The notes under the pieces: generated by a model
Told to the model about the DNA's origin: nothing
Databases searched by the model: none
The model's input: only the letters and a program-made list of their open reading frames with translations
Program-made: the position numbers and the translations under genes
Part shown: one piece after another, positions 56,542-64,000 of the stretch
Numbering within the stretch: position 1 is the first letter of the stretch
How the letters are laid out: each line of letters begins with the position of its first letter
Assembly (NCBI GenBank): GCA_964509545.1
Contig: CAZDXQ010000011.1
Span: forward strand, 27,683-91,682
DNA: 64,000 nt
Direction: 5' to 3'
DNA from: JADJWR01 sp964509545
GTDB taxonomy: Bacteria; Pseudomonadota; Gammaproteobacteria; Burkholderiales; Burkholderiaceae_F

Positions 56542-56568
56542 CAGGCGCCCGCCAGGAAAAGGCGCCTG
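56542..56568. terminator. Hairpin between convergent PrsT and HEXXH-protein genes
   Basis: CAGGCGCC (56542-56549) and GGCGCCTG (56561-56568) are exact reverse complements with an 11-base loop. It lies between two convergent stops and may act as a bidirectional terminator, though T-runs are lacking. Confidence 0.35.
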
Positions 56569-56682
56569 GTCGCGCCGCCTCGCCGATCTGTGACGTGCCA
56601 CGAGAGGTGCACGGCATCAGCGCCATTCGCGGCGCGATTGGTGCGTCGTGCCGGCTTCAACGTCCTTCGATGCGCGGCGCCT

Positions 56683-57525
56683 TTACGGTGTGAACGCCGT
56701 CGCGCCGGCGCGCACGACGCCAGCCATGAGTTGATCGTTCGCTGCGCGCCTTGCGGACCGCGTCGCCGGCTGGTGCGCCGTGGAACGGATCAGCCGCAAC
56801 AGCCAGCGCCAGGCATTGGGGTTGCGACGGATGAATGCCGTCAATGCGCCGGCCTGCTGCCGGATGAAGCGGTTGCGATCGCCGGTCTTGCAGCCACCAT
56901 GATGGTGGATGGCGTGCATGATTTCGTGAAGCGCGATGACCGCGAGGTGGGGGCCATGCAGTTCGCGGGACAAATGAATGCGATTGCGTGCGCAATCGAA
57001 GTAACCCCATTCCTGGTGCCGGACGGCAAGCCTCTTGGGCCACCAGTGCAGTGTGACCACGTGACGGCCGAAATTTAGGCGCTTCGGCATGCCGCGCACG
57101 TGAACCTGGTCGCTGATCAGCACCCGGTGCAGGCGCGCCTGGGCCGTGAAATGCTCCGACAACAGCGCATTGAACCAGACCCAGGCATGGGGATTGCGGT
57201 GCGCCAGGCTGACCAGCCCGTTGGCCAGGCTGTGGGTGAAGCTTTCCTCGCTTCGAATGGAGTTGTCGGACAGGCCGTTCACGTGATGAATCAGCCGGAT
57301 GCAAACCCGCATGAAATGCTCGGCCAGCACGGCGGGCCGGTCGAGCAGCGACGTATCAAGGCGGATCAGTTGACCGTTCAGGTCGACTTCGGAGAGCCGA
57401 CGCCTGTCGCGCGTGAACTGCTTGCGGGAGACAAACACGACCCGCAGCCGATAGGCGCCGTAATGCAGGGTGAACGGCGCGATGGCCTCATAGCGGCTCG
57501 AACGCTGTCCGGAGGGCGAATTCAT
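56683..57525 (-). CDS. Hypothetical HEXXH-motif protein with an apparent internal duplication
   Basis: The ATG at 57525 gives 280 residues, not recognised as a named family. The C-terminal half has a zinc-protease-like motif VIALHEIMHAIHHHG (HEXXH at about 200-204), preceded by a beta segment ending in YFDCARNRIHLS. The N-terminal half repeats the same order: a strand, IRLDTSLL, a helix ending LIHHVNG, then HRNPHAWVW (about 110), mirrored by RRNPNAWRW (about 233). The N-terminal copy lacks HEXXH (RVCIR at the aligned place). No signal peptide is seen. The upstream region is AT-rich. Confidence 0.7.
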   Translation of the reverse strand: MNSPSGQRSSRYEAIAPFTLHYGAYRLRVVFVSRKQFTRDRRRLSEVDLNGQLIRLDTSLLDRPAVLAEHFMRVCIRLIHHVNGLSDNSIRSEESFTHSLANGLVSLAHRNPHAWVWFNALLSEHFTAQARLHRVLISDQVHVRGMPKRLNFGRHVVTLHWWPKRLAVRHQEWGYFDCARNRIHLSRELHGPHLAVIALHEIMHAIHHHGGCKTGDRNRFIRQQAGALTAFIRRNPNAWRWLLRLIRSTAHQPATRSARRAANDQLMAGVVRAGATAFTP

Positions 57526-57821
57526 GGATGCAACGCAGGAAAGGCAATAGACCACATGATACTCGCCATTAAACATCAATTAATCAATAGGTTACGATGC
57601 GTCTGGCCGGACTCGGCGGGGTCAATGCCGTTTTGCCGGCCGGCCGTGCGCCTCGTGCGTGGCCGGACTGCGTAAAAAGTCCGTCCGCGGCCATCCCGGC
57701 CGCCCACGCTGCGCAGCGATCGATGCCGCTGATGACCGCAACGCGGCCGGTCGCCGTCGGGAAAGGACGAGCGACTGCTGCATGCCGCGCTATCTTCGGC
57801 GGCACCTGACCGGAGGAACCT
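57526..57821. other. Divergent intergenic region with an AT-rich core
   Basis: Bases 57550-57600 are markedly AT-rich for this genome (for example CATTAAACATCAATTAATC). This is the likely promoter region of the minus-strand HEXXH gene; TATCAT on the minus strand near 57555-57560 could be its -10, but no properly spaced -35 can be fixed. Confidence 0.4.
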
Positions 57822-58058
57822 GTGAAGAGGAGCCTTTACTTGATCTTGCCGGCGCTGATGTCCGGCTGCGCTTCGATGCACGAGGGCCATGACGGCTGCG
57901 CCGAATACCGGCGCGCCGTGGCCGGAACGCCGATCGAAGAACAAAGGAAGCTGGCCGAGGCGCACATCAGTCGCATGCACGGCAGCGCCGACGCAGCGCA
58001 CATCGAGCGACACATGCGGATGATGGAGCAGCGCTGTCGCGGCGGCGGGCCGACCTGA
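57822..58058 (+). CDS. Small hypothetical lipoprotein
   Basis: GTG at 57822 after GGAGGAAC gives 78 residues. The signal ends in a lipobox (ILPALMSGC, Cys16). The mature part is rich in His, Met and Glu (MHEGHDGCAEYRR, HISRMHGS, HIERHMRMMEQRC), a composition that could bind metal, but no known motif is matched. It is probably membrane-anchored in the periplasm. Confidence 0.65.
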   Translation: MKRSLYLILPALMSGCASMHEGHDGCAEYRRAVAGTPIEEQRKLAEAHISRMHGSADAAHIERHMRMMEQRCRGGGPT

Positions 58059-58367
58059 ACCACAATCGCAGCGCGGCAAAGAGCAGCCGCGTCGCCCGCG
58101 CATTGTCGGGACGAGGCGCTTGTGTGCTGTCTCTGCGGCCGAAGACGTGCGTGCTCCGTGTTGGCACGAAACGCTCGACCTGCCTGCGCCATTGAGATCT
58201 GGCCGCTGCAGCCGTACGCTGTCCGGCCTGACCTTCTGCTCCTGAACCATTCAAGCGCCCGACCCGAGCCTGATCGGCCCGGGGAACCGAGTCGCCGGCT
58301 CGCGTCGGCACACCGTCAGCGTCGGAGAGGTCCGACGAGCGGATTCTGACCAGGGAGGAACGCTGCG
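58059..58367. other. Intergenic stretch with no supported gene
   Basis: About 310 bases between two small lipoprotein genes on the same strand. No frame shows family features, and no promoter or terminator stands out. Confidence 0.4.
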
Positions 58368-58901
58368 ATGAACACAGGTGCATGGTTCGTTGGTGTCGTG
58401 CTTGCGACAGCGCTGATCGGCTGCAGCAAGGCGCCGGAGAAGGCGGCCGAAAGAATGATCGAGTCGGCGCTGGAAAAGGATGGCGCCAAAGCCAAAGTGG
58501 ACATGTCGAACAACACCCTGAAGATCACGACGACGGACGCTTCGGGCCAGACCCGACAGATGGAAATGGGGGCGGCAAAGGTCACCGAGGCCGACGTCGG
58601 TGTTCTCTTCTACCCGGGTGCCAGGAGCGAGGAAGGAGAATCGACCAGGATCGTTGGGCCGGACGCGGCCAGTTACACGATCATCTTGCACAGCGCCGAT
58701 GCGCCCGAGAAAGTCGCGGGCTTCTACCGCGATCACCTGAAGTCGGCGTCGCAGGGCAAGCAGATGATGGACATGGCGGCAGGCGACGGAGCGATGCTGA
58801 TGCTGATGGACGACAAATCCAAGAGTTCGATCCAGGTGCACATCGCCAAGTCCGAGAAGGGAACGGATATCCGGATCACGAGCAGCAAGGCGGCCAAGTA
58901 G
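58368..58901 (+). CDS. Hypothetical lipoprotein
   Basis: The ATG at 58368, after AGGGAGGAA, gives 177 residues. The signal ends in a lipobox (TALIGCSKAPEK, Cys19). The mature part contains a helix (KAAERMIESALEKDGAKAKV), a small beta region (TLKITTTDASGQTRQMEMG) and a Met-rich segment GKQMMDMAAGDGAMLMLM. The pattern DVGVLFYPGARSEEG resembles periplasmic proteins of unknown function. No catalytic motif is recognised. Confidence 0.7.
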   Translation: MNTGAWFVGVVLATALIGCSKAPEKAAERMIESALEKDGAKAKVDMSNNTLKITTTDASGQTRQMEMGAAKVTEADVGVLFYPGARSEEGESTRIVGPDAASYTIILHSADAPEKVAGFYRDHLKSASQGKQMMDMAAGDGAMLMLMDDKSKSSIQVHIAKSEKGTDIRITSSKAAK

Positions 58902-59179
58902 ATCGACCGATTGACCTTGGCGGCCGCCGTCCGGCGGTGTGAAGGCACCGGCGTCGCGCCTGATCGACGCTGGCGGGGATGATCTGACGTCTGCCGTGTG
59001 ACTTCTCGCCGCGAACGGGCTTCCGCGGCGGGCGATGCAACTCACCAGCTGGACCGCTGGCGAAAATTCGGCGCAGGCGAGATCGCCTTGGACCAACTCA
59101 GGCGGCCGCGACGCGAACCGGCCGCAACGGACCGGATCCGATCCGGGCAAAGGCAGCGGCCGATCGCCTTGCCTATGGA

Positions 59180-59593
59180 CTACGGCTTGGGAAAATGCGC
59201 GGCCACCGCGCAATCGCGAGCAATCTGTCGGCCATCGGGACCAACCGCCAGGCCCGACGAAACGTTCGCGCCGGGGGCGACGGAGGTTTCCGCGGTCCGG
59301 ACCCCAAGCCCGTGGACGACGCCCCAGTGCTGGCATCCATGCCGCTCGGGGATCAGGCTCGATCGCGACAGCAGCGCGTCGGACAGGAAGGCGAACAGTT
59401 GCAGCAGCGGGATGCCGGGATCGCTTTGATTGCCCTGCGTCCAGGCAGGCGCAGGTGCGCCGGATGCCAGCGCAGGGCGATCCGGTGTCTGGGCGGTGTT
59501 GTACCAGTGCTCAGAGGGCGAGACGCCGTCGATCGAAGTCGCATCGAATGCAACTTCACTAACGAACACACCCGGGTGCAGACGTTCGATCAT
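59180..59593 (-). CDS. Small protein with contractile-injection / phage-tail-like motifs
   Basis: The ATG at 59593 gives 137 residues. Three parts resemble pieces of different phage-tail or eCIS proteins: residues 1-26 (MIERLHPGVFVSEVAFDATS) look like a tail-sheath N-terminus; about 50-75 (WTQGNQSDPGIPLLQLFAFL) look like the start of a baseplate gpJ-type protein; about 85-120 (HWGVVHGLGV, then GLAVGPDGRQIA) resemble a small eCIS baseplate/spike-side protein. No other tail genes are nearby. It may be a domesticated accessory protein or a remnant. Confidence 0.55.
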   Translation of the reverse strand: MIERLHPGVFVSEVAFDATSIDGVSPSEHWYNTAQTPDRPALASGAPAPAWTQGNQSDPGIPLLQLFAFLSDALLSRSSLIPERHGCQHWGVVHGLGVRTAETSVAPGANVSSGLAVGPDGRQIARDCAVAAHFPKP

Positions 59594-59917
59594 GTGGCCC
59601 CCTGCGCAGGAATCTTGCGCCGCCGACGGGACGGCGGCGGGGTCTTGGTTGCTGATTCGGCCACTCCGGTTCAAGGCACGCCATGTGCGAAGGGGGTCTT
59701 CTACGATCATTGGCACGGCCCCCGAACGGCGAGGAAGCCGCGCGACGGCTGCGCACACCCGCAACGAAAGGCATGCGGCCGGCGCGGCTTTGCCGCTGCG
59801 CAGGGCTCTGTCCGCCGTTCGGCGGCGAAACGAGATTGCAGCGACGCAGCGGACTTACCGTATGCCGACTGCCGAACGCTGGATCGCCTCGGGTGGGTCG
59901 GAGTCAGGAGCACGCCG
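59594..59917. other. Divergent intergenic region with no supported gene
   Basis: About 320 bases between the tail-motif protein and the divergent hypothetical gene. Open frames are present but lack family features and ribosome sites; no promoter can be assigned. Confidence 0.35.
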
Positions 59918-60271
59918 ATGGGCACGTACGACGCCTTTCGAACCTTGCTAAATATCCGCCAGCAACGGCGCCGGCCAACTGCGGGGCGCAAGCCCGAGGT
60001 CGGCGCGAAGATCGTCCTCGATGACTTCCGGATCGTTGTTCAGGCGGGACTGAGCGAGGCGCTCTGGAAGTTCCTCGTGCAGGCCGGCTTCCGCGAAGCC
60101 ACACACCGCCCCGACCGGCGCCACTACCGGGACGTGCCGCCTTCGTTCGTCGCGGATCTTTACGCCGCGCCGTCGAACAGGTGGCAGGCACTGCTGATGG
60201 GGGCGCTGCAGGAGGCCGCGAAACGCCCGCGTGTCCGCTTTGGCACGCGATCGGTGCGCATCGACCCGTAG
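59918..60271 (+). CDS. Hypothetical protein
   Basis: The ATG at 59918, after CAGGAG, gives 117 residues of unknown family. It is basic and largely helical (SEALWKFLVQAGFREATHRP, FVADLYAAPSNRWQALLMGA) with no signal or membrane segment. Composition is similar to flanking genes. Its divergent neighbour is the tail-motif protein; a functional link is not shown. Confidence 0.5.
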   Translation: MGTYDAFRTLLNIRQQRRRPTAGRKPEVGAKIVLDDFRIVVQAGLSEALWKFLVQAGFREATHRPDRRHYRDVPPSFVADLYAAPSNRWQALLMGALQEAAKRPRVRFGTRSVRIDP

Positions 60272-60311
60272 CATTGGACGCGCGGTGACGCTCGGTCACC
60301 GATATTGAGCT

Positions 60312-60606
60312 TCACTGCAATCGACGGTCCATCGCCGCCATCGGCGCGGCGCAGGAGTTGTCGGCGCAAAACCTGGCGGTGACATCGGCAACGGCAAAGT
60401 TCGAGGCGACCGACCGCGCCTCGCCGCCTCCGTCACGGTCGACCGCGAAGTAAAGGCCAACAAACACCTCCGTGGTCGCCGCCCGGCCATTGTCCAGCCC
60501 TCTCTTTCGAATGCTGCCCAGTGGCGACCAGATTGCGGACAAGTCCGATCGCGTCCTGCCCAGGCTGCTGCACTGCGCGAAACGCCGCGAACTTCGGCTG
60601 CGGCAT
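60312..60606 (-). pseudogene. Possible frameshifted small gene
   Basis: On the minus strand, the ATG at 60606 opens a gene-like frame (MPQPKFAAFRAVQQPGQDAI) whose coding character ends near 60490, where a second frame, offset by one base, continues with GLYFAVDRDGGGEARSVAS to a TGA at 60312. Both parts have G-rich first and G/C-rich third codon positions. One indel near the AAAGAGAGGG tract at about 60500 would join them into about 98 residues. Not recognised. Confidence 0.3.
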
Positions 60607-60637
60607 TTCGATTGCCCCAAGCTCGTCATGTCGGGTC

Positions 60638-60643
60638 TATAGT
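60638..60643 (+). promoter_or_regulatory. Possible -10 element of the subtilase gene
   Basis: TATAGT lies 70 bases before the protease start. TTGCCC at 60612-60617 could serve as -35 but is 20 bases away, longer than ideal. The rest of 60272-60713 shows no complete gene. Confidence 0.3.
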
Positions 60644-60713
60644 GGTCCGCATATCGCATGGCGGCCGTTGAGCCGCGGCGAAACAACACAAACGAACACG
60701 GAAGGAGATCACG

Positions 60714-62924
60714 ATGCGCAAGCAACAGTCCGAAGGTGCATCTGCGCCTGCAAGATCGGGCGCTTTGCCGCGCCTTCTCATTGCACTGCTCGCCGCCGCC
60801 GGCATCACGGCGGCTGCTCCGGTTGCCGCCCAGCGGGCCGACACCTCGGCGCAACGCCCGACACAGGATCAGAGTTCGGCGCTCGTCATTCTCGACGGCG
60901 AGCCGCTGAGCACGTACGCCAAGACCAAGCCCGCACGTGGCAAGAAAATCGACTTCGACAGCAATGTCGTGAAGGCTTACCGGGCACAGCTCAATGCAAT
61001 TCGCAACGATTACAGGAAATGGCTGCAGGCGAACTATCCGCAGGCCAAGGTCAGTGGAGAGTTCGACATTTCGCTCAATGCAGTCAGCGTTCAACTGAAC
61101 GGGGCGCCGCTCGAGGGTATCAGCGCCGCTGCGCTGGTCAGGAGCGCGCAATACCAGGGGCTGTACTACCGGAACGCCGTTGACCCCGACCTGAGTCTCA
61201 TCAAGGCCGTCGAGGCGTGGGCGGTTGCCGGTGGCGCGGCCAATGCGGGCGCCGGCGTCAAGGTTGCCGTTGTCGACAGCGGCATCGACGACAAGCACCC
61301 GTGCTTCAGCGATGCCGGCTATGCCGCGCAGACGCAACTCGGCGACAGGCGTTTCACCAACAACAAGGTGATCTCGGCCAAGGTGTTCCACAACAAGGCC
61401 GGCGTCAACCGATACACGCCGGAGGCCATCGACTCACATGGCACGCACGTCGCCGGCACGGTCGCCTGCAACCACGGGACGCCGGCAACGGTGCAGGGCG
61501 TGACGATCCCCTACGGTGTCTCCGGCGTCGCGCCGCGGGCGCTGCTGGGCAACTACAACGTCTTTCCGGCCACGGTCGAAAGTGCGCGCTCCGAAGACAT
61601 CCTCAATGCACTCGAAGCCGCTTATCAGGATGGCTTCGACGTGGCGAACATGAGCCTTGGCGGCAGCGCCAGCGGATTTCAGGACCTGCTGACGATTGCC
61701 GTCGACAACCTCGATCAGGCGAACATGGTGGTGGCTGTCGCCGCAGGCAATTCGGGCCCCGGCTTCGGCACGGTCGAATCTCCCGGATCGGCGGCGCGCG
61801 CGCTGACCGCAGGGTCCGCCTCGGTGCCGCACTTCGTTGGCGCACCGGTCACTGCCGGTGCGGTTAACGCAGGTGCCGCGACGGGCGACTTCGCGGTTGT
61901 CGCCGCGGACCTGACAGCGGCGCTCGCCGCTGTCACCAGCGGTTCTGCGCTCAGTACTGCCTGCACCGCGCTGCCCGCAGCCAGCCTGACCGGCAAGATC
62001 GCACTGATCGCGCGCGGCACATGCACTTTTTCGACGAAGATCCGCAATGCCCAGGATGCCGGCGCTGTCGCGGTGCTCGTTGCCAACAACGTCGCCGGTG
62101 ACCCGGCCGCGATGGCGAGCGACGGCACGCCGAACCAGCCGACCGTCCCCGCATACATGGTGTCCCGCGCCGACGGCGGCGCGCTGCTCAGTGTCAACGG
62201 CGCCGCGACCACGATCGGTGCCGCACTGTCTTATTTCGTCACGACCAACGCCGACATCATGGCTGGCTCCAGCGGCCAGGGCCCGACCGACGTCGACTTC
62301 CGCGTCAAGCCGGATGTCGTCGCTCCCGGAGTGAACGTGCTCAGTTCGGTTCCCGCGAACGCCTGTGCGACACCGCCATGCTTCGCATTCATGCAGGGCA
62401 CGTCCATGGCAACGCCGCATCTGACGGGCTCGGCGGCGGTGGTGCGCGGTCAGCACCCCGATTGGTCGGCCGCGGAGGTGCGTTCGGCGATCGTCAACAC
62501 CGCCGAGCGCGGTGTGCTGAAGAATTTTTCGACTGCCGGTGTCGAGACAAACGTCAATATCGCCGGCTCGGGGCGCGGGAATCTGCTCAGCGCCGTGGGC
62601 GCCAAGGTGGCGCTCGATCCGGTCAGCGTCAGCTTCGGCGCAGTGCCCTCAGGCAGCGGCCAGTCGCGTTCGCTCAACGTCACGGTGCGCAACCTGAGCG
62701 GCGGAGCGCAGACGCTGTCTCTGGCGGCGACCGGTGGCGGCGCAGGCGTCACTTACAGCTTGAACCGGTCGTCGCTGACGCTGCTCGCCAACGAAAGCGC
62801 CGATGTGACGGTGACAATGAGCGCGGCCAAGGGCATCGCGTCCGGCAGCCGGCAGGGATTCCTCGAGATCAGCGCTGGCGGCGCAGTGGTCGCGCACGCC
62901 GCGCTGTTCACGTTCGTCAAGTAA
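60714..62924 (+). CDS. S8 family subtilisin-like serine protease, secreted, with PA domain
   Basis: The ATG at 60714, after GGAAGGAG, gives 736 residues. A long Sec signal (about 1-40, ending PVAA) is followed by an I9-like propeptide, then the S8 catalytic domain with Asp188 (VAVVDSGIDD), His242 (SHGTHVAG) and Ser564 (GTSMATPH). Between His and Ser a protease-associated insert carries IALIARGTCTFSTKIRNAQD (about 425-445). The C-terminal 110 residues form an Ig-like beta domain. It is an extracellular protease; no dedicated secretion system is nearby. Confidence 0.92.
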   Translation: MRKQQSEGASAPARSGALPRLLIALLAAAGITAAAPVAAQRADTSAQRPTQDQSSALVILDGEPLSTYAKTKPARGKKIDFDSNVVKAYRAQLNAIRNDYRKWLQANYPQAKVSGEFDISLNAVSVQLNGAPLEGISAAALVRSAQYQGLYYRNAVDPDLSLIKAVEAWAVAGGAANAGAGVKVAVVDSGIDDKHPCFSDAGYAAQTQLGDRRFTNNKVISAKVFHNKAGVNRYTPEAIDSHGTHVAGTVACNHGTPATVQGVTIPYGVSGVAPRALLGNYNVFPATVESARSEDILNALEAAYQDGFDVANMSLGGSASGFQDLLTIAVDNLDQANMVVAVAAGNSGPGFGTVESPGSAARALTAGSASVPHFVGAPVTAGAVNAGAATGDFAVVAADLTAALAAVTSGSALSTACTALPAASLTGKIALIARGTCTFSTKIRNAQDAGAVAVLVANNVAGDPAAMASDGTPNQPTVPAYMVSRADGGALLSVNGAATTIGAALSYFVTTNADIMAGSSGQGPTDVDFRVKPDVVAPGVNVLSSVPANACATPPCFAFMQGTSMATPHLTGSAAVVRGQHPDWSAAEVRSAIVNTAERGVLKNFSTAGVETNVNIAGSGRGNLLSAVGAKVALDPVSVSFGAVPSGSGQSRSLNVTVRNLSGGAQTLSLAATGGGAGVTYSLNRSSLTLLANESADVTVTMSAAKGIASGSRQGFLEISAGGAVVAHAALFTFVK

Positions 62925-63211
62925 CTGGCGGGCGGCCGCGCATCGAGCACGGCGCTCGCAAGGTTGCCGGCCACGCGTCGGACCGCGGACTCGTGATCCG
63001 GGGTCTGCGTGTTTCGGTTGCGCTCCATGGCGGTGCGCCGGACAGCGATAAGGACGCGCATCGCCGCCCGGCCTTCGCGCCTGTAGGTTACCGAGGACGC
63101 CGACTCGCCCCGGTTCTCCGCCGAGATCGGGCCCAGGCTGTTCATCGTTGACGGATCGGACCCGGCGGGTTCTTCGCCAAAGACACGACGAGCACCGGTC
63201 CGGAATGAAAA

Positions 63212-63232
63212 GGCCCGCCGGAAGCGGGCCTC
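63212..63232 (-). terminator. Intrinsic terminator on the minus strand
   Basis: AGGCCCGC (63212-63219) and GCGGGCCT (63225-63232) form a perfect 8-bp stem with a five-base loop. In the minus direction it is followed by TTTTCATT. No complete gene on the minus strand leads into it, so the transcript it ends is unknown or lost. Confidence 0.65.
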
Positions 63233-63614
63233 GTGGGGAAGCGATGCGGCCGACGGTGCGGCTGCGGGAGGGATGAACCTCAACAATCACCACCCACGGC
63301 CTAAAGCTAGCGGGGTTTGGCCGGGTGTGGCTTGCGCCCGGTCAATTCCCATGGCTGCCGCGAGCGAAAGACCTCGCCGAAGCGTGGCCGGGGGGATGAC
63401 AAGCATGTCCACCAGCGAGGTCGAACGGCACGCAGTTGCCCGCGCCGGGGCGCCTGGGCACATGGACTCGCGATGAGGATTCGCGGCAGCAAACTGTTCG
63501 GTTTCCTCTACGCGCGCTTCACGGGCGCGGTGACGAAAGACGGCAAGCCGGTGGCCACGCACGCGGACGGCAACGAAATGGGGGGCGCGCGTCGCCGACG
63601 CAACCGGATCCGCA

Positions 63615-63647
63615 TGGTTGCCCGACCCGGGCTCGAACCGGCGACCT
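63615..63647 (-). repeat. tRNA 3'-end-like fragment (possible attachment-site remnant)
   Basis: Read on the minus strand it gives AGGTC, a T-arm with GGTTCGAGCCC (four of five stem pairs), seven acceptor bases and ACCA, the pattern of a tRNA 3' end. The matching 5' acceptor arm and a proper anticodon arm are missing, so it is not a full tRNA. Such 3' fragments mark integration sites of mobile elements. Confidence 0.35.
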
Positions 63648-63727
63648 GCCGACCGGCGTGTCGGTGTCCAGCGCGACCGCACACAGGCCGTCCGCATTAC
63701 GACCGTTCGCGTCATTCATCTTGTTGA

Positions 63728-64000
63728 TTAGCGACCAACCTCAGCCACACGAATGGCGTGCGCCGGAGCCGGGGTTGAGAGACAAGCCGCACGCAGCAGG
63801 CAAGCCAGGATGGAGCGCAGATTGAAGCGACGGTTGAAGCGGTACTGGGCCTCGGCGAGGTAGCGATGGGCGTACTTGGCGAAGTCGAAGGCGTGATAGG
63901 TGCCACTGAGCGAGCGCTTGAGGTTGCCTAGGAAGGCATTGACCGTGAAGCGGTACCCGTTTGATGGACGCCACGATCCGGCACAAGCGTTATCCACGGC
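63728..64000 (-). mobile_element. IS1595-type (ISXO2-like) transposase, C-terminal part, cut by the window edge
   Basis: The minus-strand frame is open to the right edge and ends with TAA at 63728. About 90 residues are visible, including FTVNAFLGNLKRSLSGTYHA and YAHRYLAEAQYRFNRRFNL, the C-terminal signature of the ISXO2-like transposase domain of IS1595-family elements. The catalytic DDN/DDE residues lie mostly beyond the window. Terminal inverted repeats cannot be fixed here. The segment before FTVNAF looks poorly conserved, so the copy may be damaged. Confidence 0.8.

Larger units (their letters stand above)
62925..63727. other. 800-base gap with remnants; no confident gene
   Basis: A minus-strand frame, ATG at 63145 to about 62753, has gene-like codon use (MNSLGPISAENRGES) but its second half is antisense to the protease and it matches no known family. 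A plus-strand frame from 63475 (MRIRGSKLFGFLYARFTG) is also open. A minus-strand terminator and a tRNA-end-like fragment lie here and are listed separately. The region reads as the decayed edge of a mobile element. Confidence 0.35.

Noticed and set aside
63613..63700. Complete tRNA gene on the minus strand
   Set aside because: Only the variable loop, T-arm and 3' acceptor fit; no complementary 5' acceptor or normal anticodon loop.
63317..63727. Plus-strand frame containing MVARPGLEPATCRP
   Set aside because: This peptide pattern is what tRNA-3'-end-type sequence gives when translated; the frame lacks a domain and is probably not a gene.

Overview
This 64 kb window is a GC-rich chromosomal segment that reads as a betaproteobacterium, probably Burkholderiales or a close relative. 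The evidence is gene order: leuC-entericidin-leuD-leuB-asd-fimV-truA-trpF-trpB-trpA-accD-folC-SPOR-cvpA-purF-metZ, YihY/wrbA/DUF2069 side by side, and aroC followed by an HcaT-like MFS gene. No rRNA gene, complete tRNA gene or CRISPR array is visible. No species name can be supported from this sequence alone.

Left part (1-32.9 kb). The window opens inside an ExbB/TolQ gene, followed by two ExbD genes and an AgmX/PglI-like protein: a proton-motive-force transducing unit. A run of small housekeeping or accessory genes follows (thioesterase, a nonsense-broken SRPBCC gene, GNAT, VOC, DUF2189, DUF2788, a PmtA-like methyltransferase, dusA, two DUF4124 proteins, an FAD-linked dehydrogenase, DUF2069, wrbA, YihY). 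A TRAP-TAXI transporter unit (DUF1850, fused permease, TAXI binding protein) comes next. Then metY, an alpha/beta hydrolase and a LysE exporter form one minus-strand unit, facing prolyl iminopeptidase, a hydroxypyruvate isomerase-like protein, a CBS protein and an FAD protein. The last stretch holds an LplT-PlsC fusion, the DUF2339/DUF3999 pair, aroC, an MFS gene broken by an amber codon, an M48 lipoprotein protease and an intradiol dioxygenase.

Centre (33-50.4 kb). This is a compact biosynthetic block for leucine, aspartate semialdehyde, tryptophan, malonyl-CoA, folate, purine and methionine. A strong terminator separates fimV from truA. The 125 bases between purF and metZ hold a sequence that matches the SAM-II riboswitch aptamer, followed directly by an intrinsic terminator that ends six bases before the metZ start and by a competing anti-terminator pairing. 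This is the clearest regulatory element in the window.

Right part (50.4-64 kb). Gene density drops and the content is accessory: small hypotheticals, a glycine-zipper protein, a DUF4382 lipoprotein, an orphan PEP-CTERM-type TPR protein (PrsT), a protein with an HEXXH motif that looks internally duplicated, two small lipoproteins, a 137-residue protein that mixes motifs of contractile-injection/phage-tail proteins, a secreted subtilisin-like protease, and at the edge a tRNA-3'-end-like fragment next to the C-terminal part of an IS1595-type transposase. Several gaps here look like decayed coding sequence.
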